Positions 22,656-31,936 are shown, counted from the stretch's first letter. The stretch is DNA of 64,000 nucleotides from Cnuibacter physcomitrellae (GCF_014640535.1 NZ_BMHD01000001.1:2779474-2843473); one strand, 5' to 3'. Numbers and translations: made by a program. Notes: a model not told the origin generated them from the sequence alone.

Positions 22656-24773
22656 TCAGCTGCACCCCCAGAGGATCGTCTGGTCCGCGGGGTCCTCGTC
22701 GCCGCTCATGGGCTTGTCCGAGCGGCTCTGTCCGGTGGTGAACGAGCCGAGGGGCCGGCAGTGTGCGTCCGCCGACGCCTGCCTCACCGGGTCAGAGTCC
22801 GGGGCGGTCCCCTTGACCGCCAGCACGCGCACCTGTCCGGAGGCGATCAGCGCGTCGATGTCCGCCGCGCTGAACACGGTGACCTTGCCGGAGTATCCGC
22901 CGTCGGTGAGGACGCTGTCACCGGTGGCGCTGATGATGTCGGCGGACAGCGACCACGAGTCGCTGAGCAGGAGGGGGCGGCCGTCCTGCCCGCCCCCGGC
23001 CGAGGATGCTGCGGCCACCACCGCCTGCTCGGCTGGATTGAGCGACGGCGTCCCACCCCACGGTGCAGGGACGGACGGCGCGAACCCGTGGGCCTCCGGT
23101 GTGCTGCCCGGCTTGATGCCCACGTACGCGTCACCGCCGCTGCCCTCCCGGGCCGAGTCGATGACCTGGACGGAGTAGAGGGCCGGGCCGGCGAGCATCA
23201 GGACCGCGACCAGGGCCGCGAGGGTTCCACCCACGCGACCGCGCTCCCGCACCCCGGTCGGGTGTTCCTCCTGCACCCCGGTCGGGTGTTCCTCCCGCAC
23301 CGCCGTCCGGCGGCGCCCGCCGTGCAGCAGGAGGAGCACTCCCGCCAGGGCGCCGAGTACGACCGCGGCCAGGATCACCCCCAGCACCACGGGCATCCCG
23401 CCCACCACCGCGAGCACCCCGGCCCAGGCGGGGGTGACGAGCATCAGCGCGACCCCGCCGATCCTGACCCCTCGCCGGGGTGAGGAGAGCAGCCGTGTGA
23501 TCTGCGTCCAGCCGACCGCGGCGAGGAGCGCGAGCTGCACGGCGATCGCGGCCACGTAGGCCGTGTGCGGGACCGCCGCGACCGTGAGCACCGCGGCGGC
23601 GGTGGCCAGCCAGATCGTGAGCACGATCACGAGAGCGCCACGGGAGCGATCGGCCCCCGCGCCGGTGCGGCCGCCTCGATCCCGTCGCCCCCGCCACCAG
23701 AGCACGAGCGACAGCGCGATCGCGAGGAGCGCCGCCGGGTAGAGCCAGCCGATCTGCGTCACGTACATCGGATCGAGCAGCTTGAGCAGCGACCGGCCGG
23801 CGTTGGCCGGATCCGCGTCGGACGATCCCCCGGACGCCGCGATCACGTGCGTGACCATCGAGACCAGCGAGGTCCCGTCGCGGTGGGGACCGCCGGCCGA
23901 CCCCGGGGCCGAGCCCACCGCACCCGGGAACGCGCCGGGGATCAGCCGGTCGACCCCGTTGTATCCGAAGACCATGGCGAACACGTCGTCGTCGGTCGAG
24001 CCGTCGATGAACGGGCGGGACGACGCGGGCACCAGCTGCATCGCGGTGATCCACGCCACCGAGGCGGCGACGGAGGTCGCGAGCAGGACGACGGTGTCGC
24101 GCATCCGGCGCCGCAGCGGACCTGCCGCCCAGAACAGCGTGCCCACGGCGAGAGCGGGGAGGATGAACCACGCCTGCGCCATCTTCGCCTGGAACCCGAC
24201 CCCGACGAACAGCCCGGCGACCAGCAGTGGCCAGAGTCGCCCGCTGATCACGGCCCGCTGCCAGAACAGCAGAGCGACGGCGAGGCTCATCGTCAGCAGC
24301 CCGTCCTCCATCGGATGCGCGAACATCGACACGAGGATGGGCGTCGACGCGGCGGCCGCGCCGGCGACGAGGCCGGCTCCGGGGCCGCCCCAGCGGAGTC
24401 CGATCACCGAGCAGGCCCACACCGTCACGAGGCCCTCGAGCACTTGGGGGAGGGCCACGGCCGAGGTCGTCATGCCGAACAGGGCGATCGAGGCCGCCTG
24501 CGGAACGGCGAAGCCGGACAGCTTGTCGAGGGTGACGGTGGCGGCGGGGTCGAAGGCGCCGAACAGCAGCGCCCGCCACGACTCCGACATCGATCGCGCC
24601 GACGCCTCGTAGAACGAGAAGTCGCCGCCCCGGGCGAGGTTCCACGTGGTGAGGACCGCGGCGCCGAGGAGGATCAGGGCAAGGCCCACCCGGAACCGGA
24701 CGGGCTGCTTCCACCACCGGACCAGGGGTGAGGGTTCGCGCACTCGGTCACCGTGGACCCGGTGTCGTCGCAT
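22656..24773 (-). CDS. GT39-type membrane glycosyltransferase
   Basis: 705 residues with about 11-13 hydrophobic helices. The N-terminal part resembles the ArnT/PMT-like GT39 family: 'GGDFSFYEASARSMSESWRALLFG' with the acidic residue of the first periplasmic loop, and 'ASTPILVSMFAHPMEDGLLTMSLAVALLFWQRA'. A C-terminal extracytoplasmic domain ('PLLLSDSWSLSADIISATGDSVL', 'GGYSGKVTVFSAADIDALIASGQVRVL') is common in actinobacterial YkcA/YkcB-like proteins. It should use a polyprenyl-phosphate sugar to modify a protein or wall polymer outside the membrane. A 24-bp tandem repeat lies in the loop at 23250-23297. The start at 24773 has no strong Shine-Dalgarno. Confidence 0.85.
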   Translation of the reverse strand: MRRHRVHGDRVREPSPLVRWWKQPVRFRVGLALILLGAAVLTTWNLARGGDFSFYEASARSMSESWRALLFGAFDPAATVTLDKLSGFAVPQAASIALFGMTTSAVALPQVLEGLVTVWACSVIGLRWGGPGAGLVAGAAAASTPILVSMFAHPMEDGLLTMSLAVALLFWQRAVISGRLWPLLVAGLFVGVGFQAKMAQAWFILPALAVGTLFWAAGPLRRRMRDTVVLLATSVAASVAWITAMQLVPASSRPFIDGSTDDDVFAMVFGYNGVDRLIPGAFPGAVGSAPGSAGGPHRDGTSLVSMVTHVIAASGGSSDADPANAGRSLLKLLDPMYVTQIGWLYPAALLAIALSLVLWWRGRRDRGGRTGAGADRSRGALVIVLTIWLATAAAVLTVAAVPHTAYVAAIAVQLALLAAVGWTQITRLLSSPRRGVRIGGVALMLVTPAWAGVLAVVGGMPVVLGVILAAVVLGALAGVLLLLHGGRRRTAVREEHPTGVQEEHPTGVRERGRVGGTLAALVAVLMLAGPALYSVQVIDSAREGSGGDAYVGIKPGSTPEAHGFAPSVPAPWGGTPSLNPAEQAVVAAASSAGGGQDGRPLLLSDSWSLSADIISATGDSVLTDGGYSGKVTVFSAADIDALIASGQVRVLAVKGTAPDSDPVRQASADAHCRPLGSFTTGQSRSDKPMSGDEDPADQTILWGCS
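23250..23297. repeat. In-frame 24-bp tandem repeat inside the GT39 gene
   Basis: Two adjacent 24-nt units differing at one base give the duplicated peptide EEHPTGVQ/EEHPTGVR. It sits in a charged loop between membrane helices. The length keeps the frame, so it may be a slippage-prone length polymorphism. Confidence 0.8.
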
Positions 24774-24908
24774 CCGCTATGGATGCGCTGATCAGACGCT
24801 GAACGGATGCCGCCAGCCCGCCTGGAGGCGTCGACCGAGCGGCCGGGCTCGTGTCGTCGGCTTCCCGGCTCCCTCTCGGCTTCCCCGTTCGAGAATCGAC
24901 CGGGACCG

Positions 24909-25826
24909 GTGCCGCCGGCCTATCCACGCGATGACGAGGAGCACGCCACGCCCGACCTCCTGACCGTGCTGACGGCCTGGCGCTTCGACCCGCTCGCCGC
25001 CGCCGTCCTCGTCCTCGCCGCCGCCCTCTACCTGGCTGGCGTGTGGCGCCTCCGTCGATCGGGCGGGCGCTGGCCCGTCCGCCGCACCCTCGGGTTCCTC
25101 GTCCTGGGACTGGGCTCGTACGCCGTCATCGAGTTCGGCTTCCTCGCCGCCTACGGGCCGGAGCTGCGGTTCGCGTTCAGCACCCGCATCGCGCTGCTGC
25201 TGTTCGTGGTGCCCGTCCTGCTGGCCACGGGCAAGCCGCTCGAGCTCGCCCGGCTCACCCTGCGCGGTCGCGCGGCCCGCGGGTTCGCCGCGGTCGAGCG
25301 CTCACGCGTCACGCGCATCCTGGGGAACGCGGCGGTGGGCACGGTGATCGCCGTCGCGCTGTTCTGCACCTTCCTCACCCCGGTGTCGGGGTGGGTGCGG
25401 ACCACCCCGTGGGCCGACTCCGCCGTCGGGCTGCTGATCCCGCTCATCGGGTCGGCCGTGGTACTGCCCCTCGCGGGCATGGCGGTCGTGACGAGCCTCG
25501 CGCTCGCGGCCGAGTTCATCCTGGCCTTCGCCGAGCTGGTGCTCGATGCCATCCCCGGGATCGTCCTCCGCCTGAACGACGGGATCCTCGACGGCGTCCC
25601 CGCGCTCGTCGGCTCGCCGGCCTGGTTCCCGTCCGCCCTGCGCGACCAGCAGATGTCGGGCGACCTGCTCTGGCTGATCGCCGAGGTGGCCGACATCCCC
25701 ATCCTCATCCTGCTCTTCGTGCGCTGGGCCCGTCTCGACCGCCGCGAGGCCCGGCGGGTCGACGACCTCGACGACGAGGCCCTGGAGGAGCTGACCCGCC
25801 AGCACCTGAGGCGCCGCGACGGCTGA
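24909..25826 (+). CDS. CtaG-like cytochrome c oxidase assembly membrane protein
   Basis: About 305 residues from a GTG at 24909; a later GTG at 24966 ('VLTAWRFDPL') is equally possible and no good Shine-Dalgarno decides. The pattern 'LTAWRFDPLAAAVLVLAAALYLAGVWRLRRSGGRWPVRR' at the N-terminus is typical of the CtaG (caa3-type) family, followed by six or seven more hydrophobic helices. It lacks the usual histidines in the helices that follow ('FGFLAAYGPELRFAFSTRIALLL' where family members often have H), so the metal-handling role is uncertain. It is divergent from the GT39 gene. Confidence 0.65.
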   Translation: MPPAYPRDDEEHATPDLLTVLTAWRFDPLAAAVLVLAAALYLAGVWRLRRSGGRWPVRRTLGFLVLGLGSYAVIEFGFLAAYGPELRFAFSTRIALLLFVVPVLLATGKPLELARLTLRGRAARGFAAVERSRVTRILGNAAVGTVIAVALFCTFLTPVSGWVRTTPWADSAVGLLIPLIGSAVVLPLAGMAVVTSLALAAEFILAFAELVLDAIPGIVLRLNDGILDGVPALVGSPAWFPSALRDQQMSGDLLWLIAEVADIPILILLFVRWARLDRREARRVDDLDDEALEELTRQHLRRRDG

Positions 25827-25869
25827 GGGTCGACCGCGCACCGCGGACCGAGACGCTGGCGGTCCCCGC

Positions 25870-26202
25870 TCAGGCCTCCCCGGAGCGCGGGTCGCGCACC
25901 GTCCAGCCGACGGCCTCGAGGGCCGCGCGGAGCCGGAGCGACTCGTGCCGCGCATCCTCGAGCGACACGGTCGAGAAGACGTCGACGGCGAGCGGCGGCG
26001 GGTCGCCGAAGCGGGGGATCTCGACCTCCGCCCACGAGCGCGAGCCGAGAGGGACCCGCGGAGCCGCCGTCCCGGCGCCCACCACCTCGCCATCGGCGAC
26101 GAACGCGATCACGTCGAGCGCGTCGAGCTTCCCGACGGGCAGATCGACGACGAGCGTCACGACGAAGGGGCGGTCCCCGGGCGTCGCGGCGGAGGAGGGC
26201 AT
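25870..26202 (-). CDS. Small hypothetical protein
   Basis: 110 residues from the ATG at 26202. Predominantly beta and acidic ('FVVTLVVDLPVGKLDALDVIAFVADGEVVG', 'SWAEVEIPRF', 'VDVFSTVSLEDARHESLRLRAALEAVGWTVRD'), with a final helix. No signal peptide or cysteines. I do not recognise the family. It lies 47 bases downstream of the ThDP enzyme stop on the same strand, so the two may be co-transcribed, and it faces the CtaG-like gene. Confidence 0.6.
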   Translation of the reverse strand: MPSSAATPGDRPFVVTLVVDLPVGKLDALDVIAFVADGEVVGAGTAAPRVPLGSRSWAEVEIPRFGDPPPLAVDVFSTVSLEDARHESLRLRAALEAVGWTVRDPRSGEA

Positions 26203-26249
26203 GCGCCCATCCTGCCCCGCGGCGCGACTCACCGGGCGCACGGACGGCG

Positions 26250-27902
26250 TCAGGAGTTCACGCGGACGATCTCGAGCTGGTACGGGGCGATGACCGAGCC
26301 GGAGATGCGCAGGTCGAGCACGAGGAACGGGCGGGAGTCGGCCGGCTCCGCCGCCCACGACTCGAGCCGAGCGAGGTCCTCCAGCCGCCGGACGACGACG
26401 CCCTCGGCGCCGACGGAGGCGGCGAGCCCCGCGAAGTCGACCTCGGGGATGCGCATGGGCCCCTCGGCGAGCCCCTTGAGTCCGTAGAGGTTGACCTCCG
26501 CACCGTAGGCCGCGTCGTTCCAGACCACGGCGATGCCGCGCCCGCCCGCGCTCCGCACGGCCGACTCGAGGTCGGCGAGGGCCATGAGTCCGCCGCCGTC
26601 GCCGGTCGTGAGCACGATCGTCGACTCGGGATGCGCCGCCGCGGCGCCCGGGACGCTGCCGAACCCGAGCCCGATCGACTGGTAGGCGGTGCCCACCATG
26701 AGCATCCGGTCGGGGGAGGCGACCGGCCAGTACATGTTCGCCCAGCCGAGGAAGTGGCCGCCATCGCTCACGACGACGCGGTCCTCGGGGAGCAGGCGTG
26801 CAATGGCGCGGGCGGCGGACCTCGGGTCGAGCCGGCCGTCGGGCGCCAGCTCGTCGCCCTCGTCGTAGCGCCGAGCGGCGGCGATGTCGACGCTCTCGCG
26901 CCATCCCGACGGGGCGGCGCCGAGGGCGCGCACGCGCGACACGAGCGCCTCGGTCGCGAGTCGCGCATCCGCCCGGACGAAGCCCGACACGAACGGATGC
27001 GTCGCGGTCTGCGCGATGTCGATCTGGTGCACGACCGTGCCGGGCCCGAACAGGTCGCCGAACCGCATCGTGAACTGGTTCAGGCCGGCGCCGACGACCA
27101 CCGCCACGTCCGCGGTGCGGACCAGCTCCATCGCACCCGCCGCCCCGAATCCTCCGGCGACGCCGAGGTCGTAGCGGGTGTCGGGGAACACGCCCCGGCC
27201 GAGCGCCGTGGTGGCGGTGAGGGCTCCGGTCGCCTCGGCGAGCTCGCCCAGGGCTGCGCCCGCTCCGGCGAGCCATGCCCCGCGGCCGGCGAGGAGGACG
27301 GGACGCTCCGCCCGCGCGAGGTCGGCGGCGAGGGCGTCGAGTCGCGCCTCGGCCACCGGATGCGTCACGCCGACGGGCTCGGGGTGGCGCGGTTCGGGCG
27401 CCGGCGGCACCGGGCCGGCGTCGGCGTGGACGATGTCGTAGGGGATCGCGAGCACGACGGGCAGGCGGTACGCGAGCGCGTGCTCGACCGCGATGCCCAC
27501 CGTCTCGGCGGCGTCGGTGCGGCCGACGGTGTAGGTGCGGGCGCCCACGGCGGACGCCAGCGCGATCTGGTCGACCCCCCACGGTCTCGGTCCCGACGTG
27601 GGCTCGTCTCCGACGACGAGGAGGAGGGGGACCCGGGCCTGCACGGCCTCGGCCAGGGCGGTCAGCGTGTTCGTGAAGCCGGCGCCGTAGGTCGCGGTGG
27701 CGGCGGCGAGTCGTCCGGAGGCGCGGTAGTGCGCATCCGCCGCCACGACTCCGGCGGCCTCGTGCCGCACCGCGGTGTAGACGACGTCGGTGTCGCGTTC
27801 GAGGGCGTCGAGGAAGTAGGCGTTCCCGTTCCCCATCACGCCGAACACGTGGTCGACGTAGGAGGCGAGGGTGGAGGCGACGTGCGCGGACACGGACGGC
27901 AT
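26250..27902 (-). CDS. Thiamine diphosphate-dependent enzyme (acetolactate synthase/benzoylformate decarboxylase superfamily)
   Basis: 550 residues from the ATG at 27902 (AAAGG upstream). Domain order is PYR, central, PP. The PYR domain has the activating Glu in 'TAVRHEAAGVVAADAHYRASG'. The PP domain has the ThDP/Mg motif 'TTGDGGGLMALADLESAVRSAGGRGIAVVWNDAAYGAE' (GDG...N). 'VFGVMGNGNAYFLDALE' opens the protein. It is not a clear acetolactate synthase: the FAD-binding middle region is not conserved by eye. A decarboxylase or carboligase of a 2-oxo acid is the likeliest role. A possible operator at 28037-28050 lies upstream. Confidence 0.88.
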   Translation of the reverse strand: MPSVSAHVASTLASYVDHVFGVMGNGNAYFLDALERDTDVVYTAVRHEAAGVVAADAHYRASGRLAAATATYGAGFTNTLTALAEAVQARVPLLLVVGDEPTSGPRPWGVDQIALASAVGARTYTVGRTDAAETVGIAVEHALAYRLPVVLAIPYDIVHADAGPVPPAPEPRHPEPVGVTHPVAEARLDALAADLARAERPVLLAGRGAWLAGAGAALGELAEATGALTATTALGRGVFPDTRYDLGVAGGFGAAGAMELVRTADVAVVVGAGLNQFTMRFGDLFGPGTVVHQIDIAQTATHPFVSGFVRADARLATEALVSRVRALGAAPSGWRESVDIAAARRYDEGDELAPDGRLDPRSAARAIARLLPEDRVVVSDGGHFLGWANMYWPVASPDRMLMVGTAYQSIGLGFGSVPGAAAAHPESTIVLTTGDGGGLMALADLESAVRSAGGRGIAVVWNDAAYGAEVNLYGLKGLAEGPMRIPEVDFAGLAASVGAEGVVVRRLEDLARLESWAAEPADSRPFLVLDLRISGSVIAPYQLEIVRVNS

Positions 27903-28036
27903 GGCGGAGCCTTTCGAGACGGTACGGAGTGCGAGGGCCGTGTGTGTCTCGCCCGCTCCTGCGCCGGAGTGGCTGCGTGCCCATTTTTCGAGCACCGACG
28001 GCCGCGGCTTCCCAGCCCGCACATCCGCCTGACGCC

Positions 28037-28050
28037 GTCGAGTATACGAC
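28037..28050. promoter_or_regulatory. Weak relative of the GATC-ATATAC-GATC operator
   Basis: GTCGAGTATACGAC has GTCG/CGAC arms and shares the TATACGA core with the 15-mers at 3186 and 22601. It lies in the 199-bp gap between the divergent ThDP enzyme and PPK2 genes, 51 bases ahead of PPK2. The match is partial and the assignment tentative. Confidence 0.3.
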
Positions 28051-28101
28051 CGCCCGGACGTCGGACACGCGACGTTCACCTGGGCGGGGCATGATGAGGA
28101 C

Positions 28102-29001
28102 GTGTCACAGCAGCAGTCACTCCGGGAGTACATCGAGCGTCTCCGCAGCGAGGGGTACAGCGTCGCGGACGGCCACACCGCCGATCCGGACCTGATCGAC
28201 CCCCAGGGCAACCCGGTCTACACCTGGCAGGAGGGGTACCCGTACGAGACGCGCATGGAGCGCGACGCCTACGAGTACGAGAAGTACCTGCTGCAGATCG
28301 AGCTGCTGAAGTGCCAATACTGGATGGAGGACACCGGTCGCAAGGCGATCATCCTCTTCGAGGGCCGCGACGCCGCGGGCAAGGGCGGCACGATCAAGCG
28401 CTTCACCGAGCACCTCAACCCCCGCACCTCGCGGGTCGTCGCGCTGAGCAAGCCGACGGAGCGGGAGCGCGGGGAGTGGTACTTCCAGCGCTACGTGCAG
28501 CACTTCCCCACCTCGGGTGAGATCGTGCTGTTCGACCGCTCCTGGTACAACCGCGCGGGCGTCGAGCGCGTGATGGGCTTCGCCACCGACGACGAGTACG
28601 AGACGTTCATGAACCAGGCCCCGGTGTTCGAGCGGATGCTCGTCGACTCGGGCATCCACCTCACCAAGTTCTGGTTCTCGGTGTCGCAGAAGGAGCAGCG
28701 CACCCGGTTCGCGCTGCGCCAGCTCGACCCGGTGCGCCGGTGGAAGCTGTCGCCGATGGACCTCGAGTCGCTCGGCCGGTGGGACGACTACACCGCCGCG
28801 AAGGACGAGATGTTCCGCCGCACCGACAAGCGCTACGCGCCGTGGACGATCATCCGCTCCAACGACAAGAAGCGCGCCCGAATCAACGCGATGAAGTACT
28901 GGCTGAGCCGGTTCGACTACGACGAGAAGGACGCCTCGGTCGTGGGCAAGCCCGATCCGCTCATCGTCATGCGCGGCAAGGCCGAGGACTTCGGCGAGTA
29001 G
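28102..29001 (+). CDS. ppk2: Polyphosphate kinase 2 (PPK2) family
   Basis: 299 residues from a GTG after GAGGAC. Walker A 'EGRDAAGKGGTIKRFTEHLNPR', the lid region 'LSKPTERERGEWYFQRYVQHFP', Walker B 'EIVLFDRSWYNRAGVERVMGF' and 'WTIIRSNDKKRARINAMKYWL' are all diagnostic for one-domain PPK2. It transfers phosphate between polyphosphate and nucleoside di- or monophosphates in the cytosol. Length and motifs suggest class I (nucleoside diphosphate acceptor), not tested. It stands alone on the plus strand. Confidence 0.95.
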   Translation: MSQQQSLREYIERLRSEGYSVADGHTADPDLIDPQGNPVYTWQEGYPYETRMERDAYEYEKYLLQIELLKCQYWMEDTGRKAIILFEGRDAAGKGGTIKRFTEHLNPRTSRVVALSKPTERERGEWYFQRYVQHFPTSGEIVLFDRSWYNRAGVERVMGFATDDEYETFMNQAPVFERMLVDSGIHLTKFWFSVSQKEQRTRFALRQLDPVRRWKLSPMDLESLGRWDDYTAAKDEMFRRTDKRYAPWTIIRSNDKKRARINAMKYWLSRFDYDEKDASVVGKPDPLIVMRGKAEDFGE

Positions 29002-29127
29002 CTTCGCGCTTGCTCCTCCGCGCACGCCGCTGTGCAGGATGCGCGCGGATCGCCGGGCGAGGCCGTCGGCGATGCGCCGTCACGTACAGTGGCAGGTCAC
29101 GACCCACTGCTCAGCTCGGGAGCTGCC

Positions 29128-30114
29128 ATGGCGCATGTCACGATGACGGCGAGGACGCCCGACCGGGCGTGCGAGGTCGCCGGCCGCGTGTTCCATGCGC
29201 ACCGGCTCGAGCCGAGGGTGGGCAGCGGGTTCACGTTCTCGCTCACCAGCGACACCGTCGGGCCGATCACGGTGGGGGAGCTCACCTACGGTGCCGGCGT
29301 CGCCATCCGCACGGCCGAGTACCGCACGGCGTACCAGGTCAACCACGCCCTGGAGGGGACGCTGCGCACGTCCTCCGGCTCGGAGCGGCGGGAGATCACG
29401 GAGCGCTGGGCGGCGGTCTACCGCCCCGACCGGCCCACCGCGATCGCGGGCTGGGAACGCCCCGCCACGATGCTCGCGGTGAAGATCCTCAGGGATCCGC
29501 TCGAGCGCTTCGTCGAGAGCTACACGGGCGAGCCGCGGGGTGGTGAGGCCCTCCCGCTCACGATGTCCCTCGACACCACTTCGCCGGAGGGTCGAGCCTG
29601 GCGCGAGTCGCTCCGGCGTCTGCGCTCCGCGGCGCGGGCGGGGATCGCCGACGGGCCGGTGCTCCGTTCGATCCTCGTCGACGACTGCCTCACGGCGCTC
29701 ACCCTCGCCGCCCTGCCCGGCCGCCGCGGCAGGACGACGGGCGCCGACACGGCGCTGGAGGCAGGCTCGGCGGCGGGTCGATCGGCGTACTCGCTGGCCG
29801 TGGAGCTGATGCACGCCGCGGCCGCGGAGCCCCTGACCCTGCCGCTGCTCGCCGCGCACGCCGGAGTGTCGGGCCGGGCGCTGCAGCTGGCCTTCCAGCA
29901 GCACGTGCGCACCACGCCGATGCGGTACCTCCGCCAGGTGCGGCTCGACCTGGCTCGTCGAGAGCTGCGCCGAGCCGGTGCCGACGACTCCGTGGGTGAC
30001 ATCGCCCGCCGAGCGGGCTTCGGGCACACCGGTCGCTTCGCCGCCGAGTACGCGTCCCGGTTCGGCGAGCACCCGTCGGACACGCTCCGTCGCGGGTGCC
30101 GCTCCGCGAACTGA
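29128..30114 (+). CDS. AraC family transcriptional regulator
   Basis: 328 residues from the ATG at 29128 after GGGAGC. The C-terminal 100 residues hold two helix-turn-helix motifs ('LTLPLLAAHAGVSGRALQLAFQQHVRTTPMRYLRQVRLDLARRELR' and 'SVGDIARRAGFGHTGRFAAEYASRFGEHPSDTLRR'), the normal AraC/XylS arrangement. The N-terminal 200 residues are an effector/dimer domain like AraC-binding-like family members ('VGPITVGELTYGAGVAIRTAEYRTAYQVNHALEGTL'). It ends 96 bases before the vanillyl-alcohol-oxidase-type gene on the same strand and is a good candidate activator for it. Confidence 0.92.
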   Translation: MAHVTMTARTPDRACEVAGRVFHAHRLEPRVGSGFTFSLTSDTVGPITVGELTYGAGVAIRTAEYRTAYQVNHALEGTLRTSSGSERREITERWAAVYRPDRPTAIAGWERPATMLAVKILRDPLERFVESYTGEPRGGEALPLTMSLDTTSPEGRAWRESLRRLRSAARAGIADGPVLRSILVDDCLTALTLAALPGRRGRTTGADTALEAGSAAGRSAYSLAVELMHAAAAEPLTLPLLAAHAGVSGRALQLAFQQHVRTTPMRYLRQVRLDLARRELRRAGADDSVGDIARRAGFGHTGRFAAEYASRFGEHPSDTLRRGCRSAN

Positions 30115-30210
30115 TCCGAATTGCGAAACCGCCTTCTGGCGTCGCTTCCCGCGTTCCTACTCTGACCCCGTCGGCGACATCGAGGTCGCCGGAACGACGA
30201 AGGAGTCAGC

Positions 30211-31818
30211 ATGACGATCATCGAACCCGCTGCCGGCCCGGTCCTGCCGCCCGATGTCGACGAGAGGACGTTCCGCGCCGCGATCGCCGCCTTCGGCGAC
30301 GCGATCGGCGACGAGAACGTCCACGTCGACGACGAGCACGTCCGGCCCTACGACGACCGCTTCCCGGTGACGGACGGCGACGAGTTCCGCCCCAGCGCCG
30401 TGCTGTGGCCCGGGAGCACGGAGGACGTGCAGGCGATCGTGCGGATCGCGAACGAGCACCTCATCCCGCTGCACGCGTTCTCCACCGGCATGAACCTCGG
30501 TTACGGCGGATCCGCGCCCCGCGTCGCGGGCAGCGTGCTGCTGCACCTCGGCAAGCGGATGAACCGTGTGCTCGAGATCGACGAGCGCCTCGCCTACGCC
30601 GTGGTCGAGCCCGGGGTGGACTACGCCTCGCTCTACCGGGCCGTGCAGGACAGCGGCGCGAAGCTCATGATCGACCCCACCGAGCTCGACTGGGGCAGCC
30701 CGCTCGGCAACACGCTCGACCACGGCGTCGGCTACACCCCGTACGCCGCCCACGCGATGTGGCGGTGCGGGATGGAGGTCGTGCTGGCCGACGGCTCGGT
30801 GCTGCGCACCGGCATGGGCGGCATGCCGAACTCGGATGCCTGGCATCTGTACCAGGGCGGCCTCGGCCCGTCGGTCGAGGGGCTGTTCGAGCAGTCGAAC
30901 TACGGCATCTGCACCAGGATGGGCATCCAGCTGATGCCGGCCCCACCCGAGTCGCTCTCCTTCGTGATCTCGTTCGAGAACGAGGAGGACCTCGCCGCGA
31001 TCATGGACACCACGCTGCCGCTGCGCATCGGGATGGCGCCCCTCCAGGCCGCGCCCATCGTCCGCAACGTGACCTTCGACGCGGCCTGCGTGTCGACGCG
31101 CGACCACTGGTACGACGGCGAGGGTCCGCTGCCCCGGGAGGCGTACCAGGCCATGATGACCGAGCTCGACCTCGGCTACTGGAACGTCTACGGCACCTGC
31201 TACGGCCCGCGCTGGCTCATCGACCGGTACATCGAGATGATCCGGGACGCCTATCTCGCCATCCCCGGCGCCCGCTTCGACACGACCGAGACGGTCACGC
31301 CGGGAACCCCTCGCGCCGAGCTCCTCGCCGCCAGGGATCAGCTGAACAACGGCATCCCCAACCGGCACTCGTCGGCGGTGTTCGACTGGTTCCCGAACGC
31401 CGGGCACTTCTTCTACGCGCCCGTCTCCTCGCCGAGCGGAGAGGACGCGGCCGCGCAGTTCGCCGACACCAAGCGCATCAGCGACAGCTACGAGATCGAC
31501 TACCTGGCGCAGTTCATCATCGGACTCCGGGAGATGCATCACATCTGCCTCCCCCTCTTCGACACCGCGGATCCCGACAGCCGGGCGAGGACGCTCGAGA
31601 TGACACGCGAGCTCATCCGGGCAGGGGCGGAGCGCGGGTACGGGATCTACCGGGCGCACAACGTGCTCGCCGACCAGGTGGCCGACACCTACAGCTTCGG
31701 CGACCACGCGCAGCGCAGGTTCAACGAGCGGATCAAGGACGCTCTCGACCCGAACGGCATCCTGAACCCCGGCAAGTCGGGCATCTGGCCGGCGCGCCTG
31801 CGCGGCCGAGGACTCTGA
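30211..31818 (+). CDS. Vanillyl-alcohol oxidase-type FAD enzyme (4-alkylphenol/4-hydroxybenzyl oxidation)
   Basis: 535 residues, two domains: PP-loop FAD binding (residues about 60-250, 'RPSAVLWPGSTEDVQAIVRIANE', 'STGMNLGYGGSAPR') and the substrate cap. Against fungal vanillyl-alcohol oxidase as I recall it, the histidine that carries the covalent flavin aligns with 'NAGHFFYAPVSSPSGEDAAAQF'. The phenolate-binding Tyr-Arg pair aligns with 'GYGIYRAH', and 'GLREMHHI' and 'DPNGILNPGKSGIWP' match the C-terminal region closely. The enzyme should oxidise para-substituted phenols via a quinone methide: benzylic alcohols to aldehydes, alkylphenols to vinylphenols or secondary alcohols. The reoxidant (oxygen versus cytochrome) is unknown; no cytochrome subunit is adjacent. 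Confidence 0.92.
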   Translation: MTIIEPAAGPVLPPDVDERTFRAAIAAFGDAIGDENVHVDDEHVRPYDDRFPVTDGDEFRPSAVLWPGSTEDVQAIVRIANEHLIPLHAFSTGMNLGYGGSAPRVAGSVLLHLGKRMNRVLEIDERLAYAVVEPGVDYASLYRAVQDSGAKLMIDPTELDWGSPLGNTLDHGVGYTPYAAHAMWRCGMEVVLADGSVLRTGMGGMPNSDAWHLYQGGLGPSVEGLFEQSNYGICTRMGIQLMPAPPESLSFVISFENEEDLAAIMDTTLPLRIGMAPLQAAPIVRNVTFDAACVSTRDHWYDGEGPLPREAYQAMMTELDLGYWNVYGTCYGPRWLIDRYIEMIRDAYLAIPGARFDTTETVTPGTPRAELLAARDQLNNGIPNRHSSAVFDWFPNAGHFFYAPVSSPSGEDAAAQFADTKRISDSYEIDYLAQFIIGLREMHHICLPLFDTADPDSRARTLEMTRELIRAGAERGYGIYRAHNVLADQVADTYSFGDHAQRRFNERIKDALDPNGILNPGKSGIWPARLRGRGL

Positions 31819-31893
31819 CCGCGAGGGAGGAGGAGAGAGGACCAGCGCACGATGACAGGGTCCGCTTGTGCACACGCGCATCGGACTTGTCGA

Positions 31894-31936
31894 GGCGACG
31901 GCATCGCGGACGGGACCGTATCGCGATGCCGTCGCC
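31894..31936. terminator. 15-bp perfect hairpin between VAO-type and StyA-like genes
   Basis: GGCGACGGCATCGCG (31894-31908) and CGCGATGCCGTCGCC (31922-31936) are exact reverse complements with a 13-nt loop. It starts 75 bases after the oxidase stop. No T tract follows, as is common for actinobacterial terminators. It may separate the two transcription units or act as an attenuator. Confidence 0.65.

Noticed and set aside
26250-27902. ThDP enzyme as IlvB acetolactate synthase
   Set aside because: No IlvN-like regulatory subunit follows and the opening and central regions differ from IlvB. A decarboxylase/lyase assignment is safer.
30211-31818. VAO-type enzyme as 4-cresol dehydrogenase flavoprotein subunit (PchF)
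   Set aside because: No cytochrome subunit gene nearby and, as I recall the proteins, the histidine of VAO/eugenol oxidase aligns rather than the tyrosine that carries FAD in PchF. Not fully excluded.
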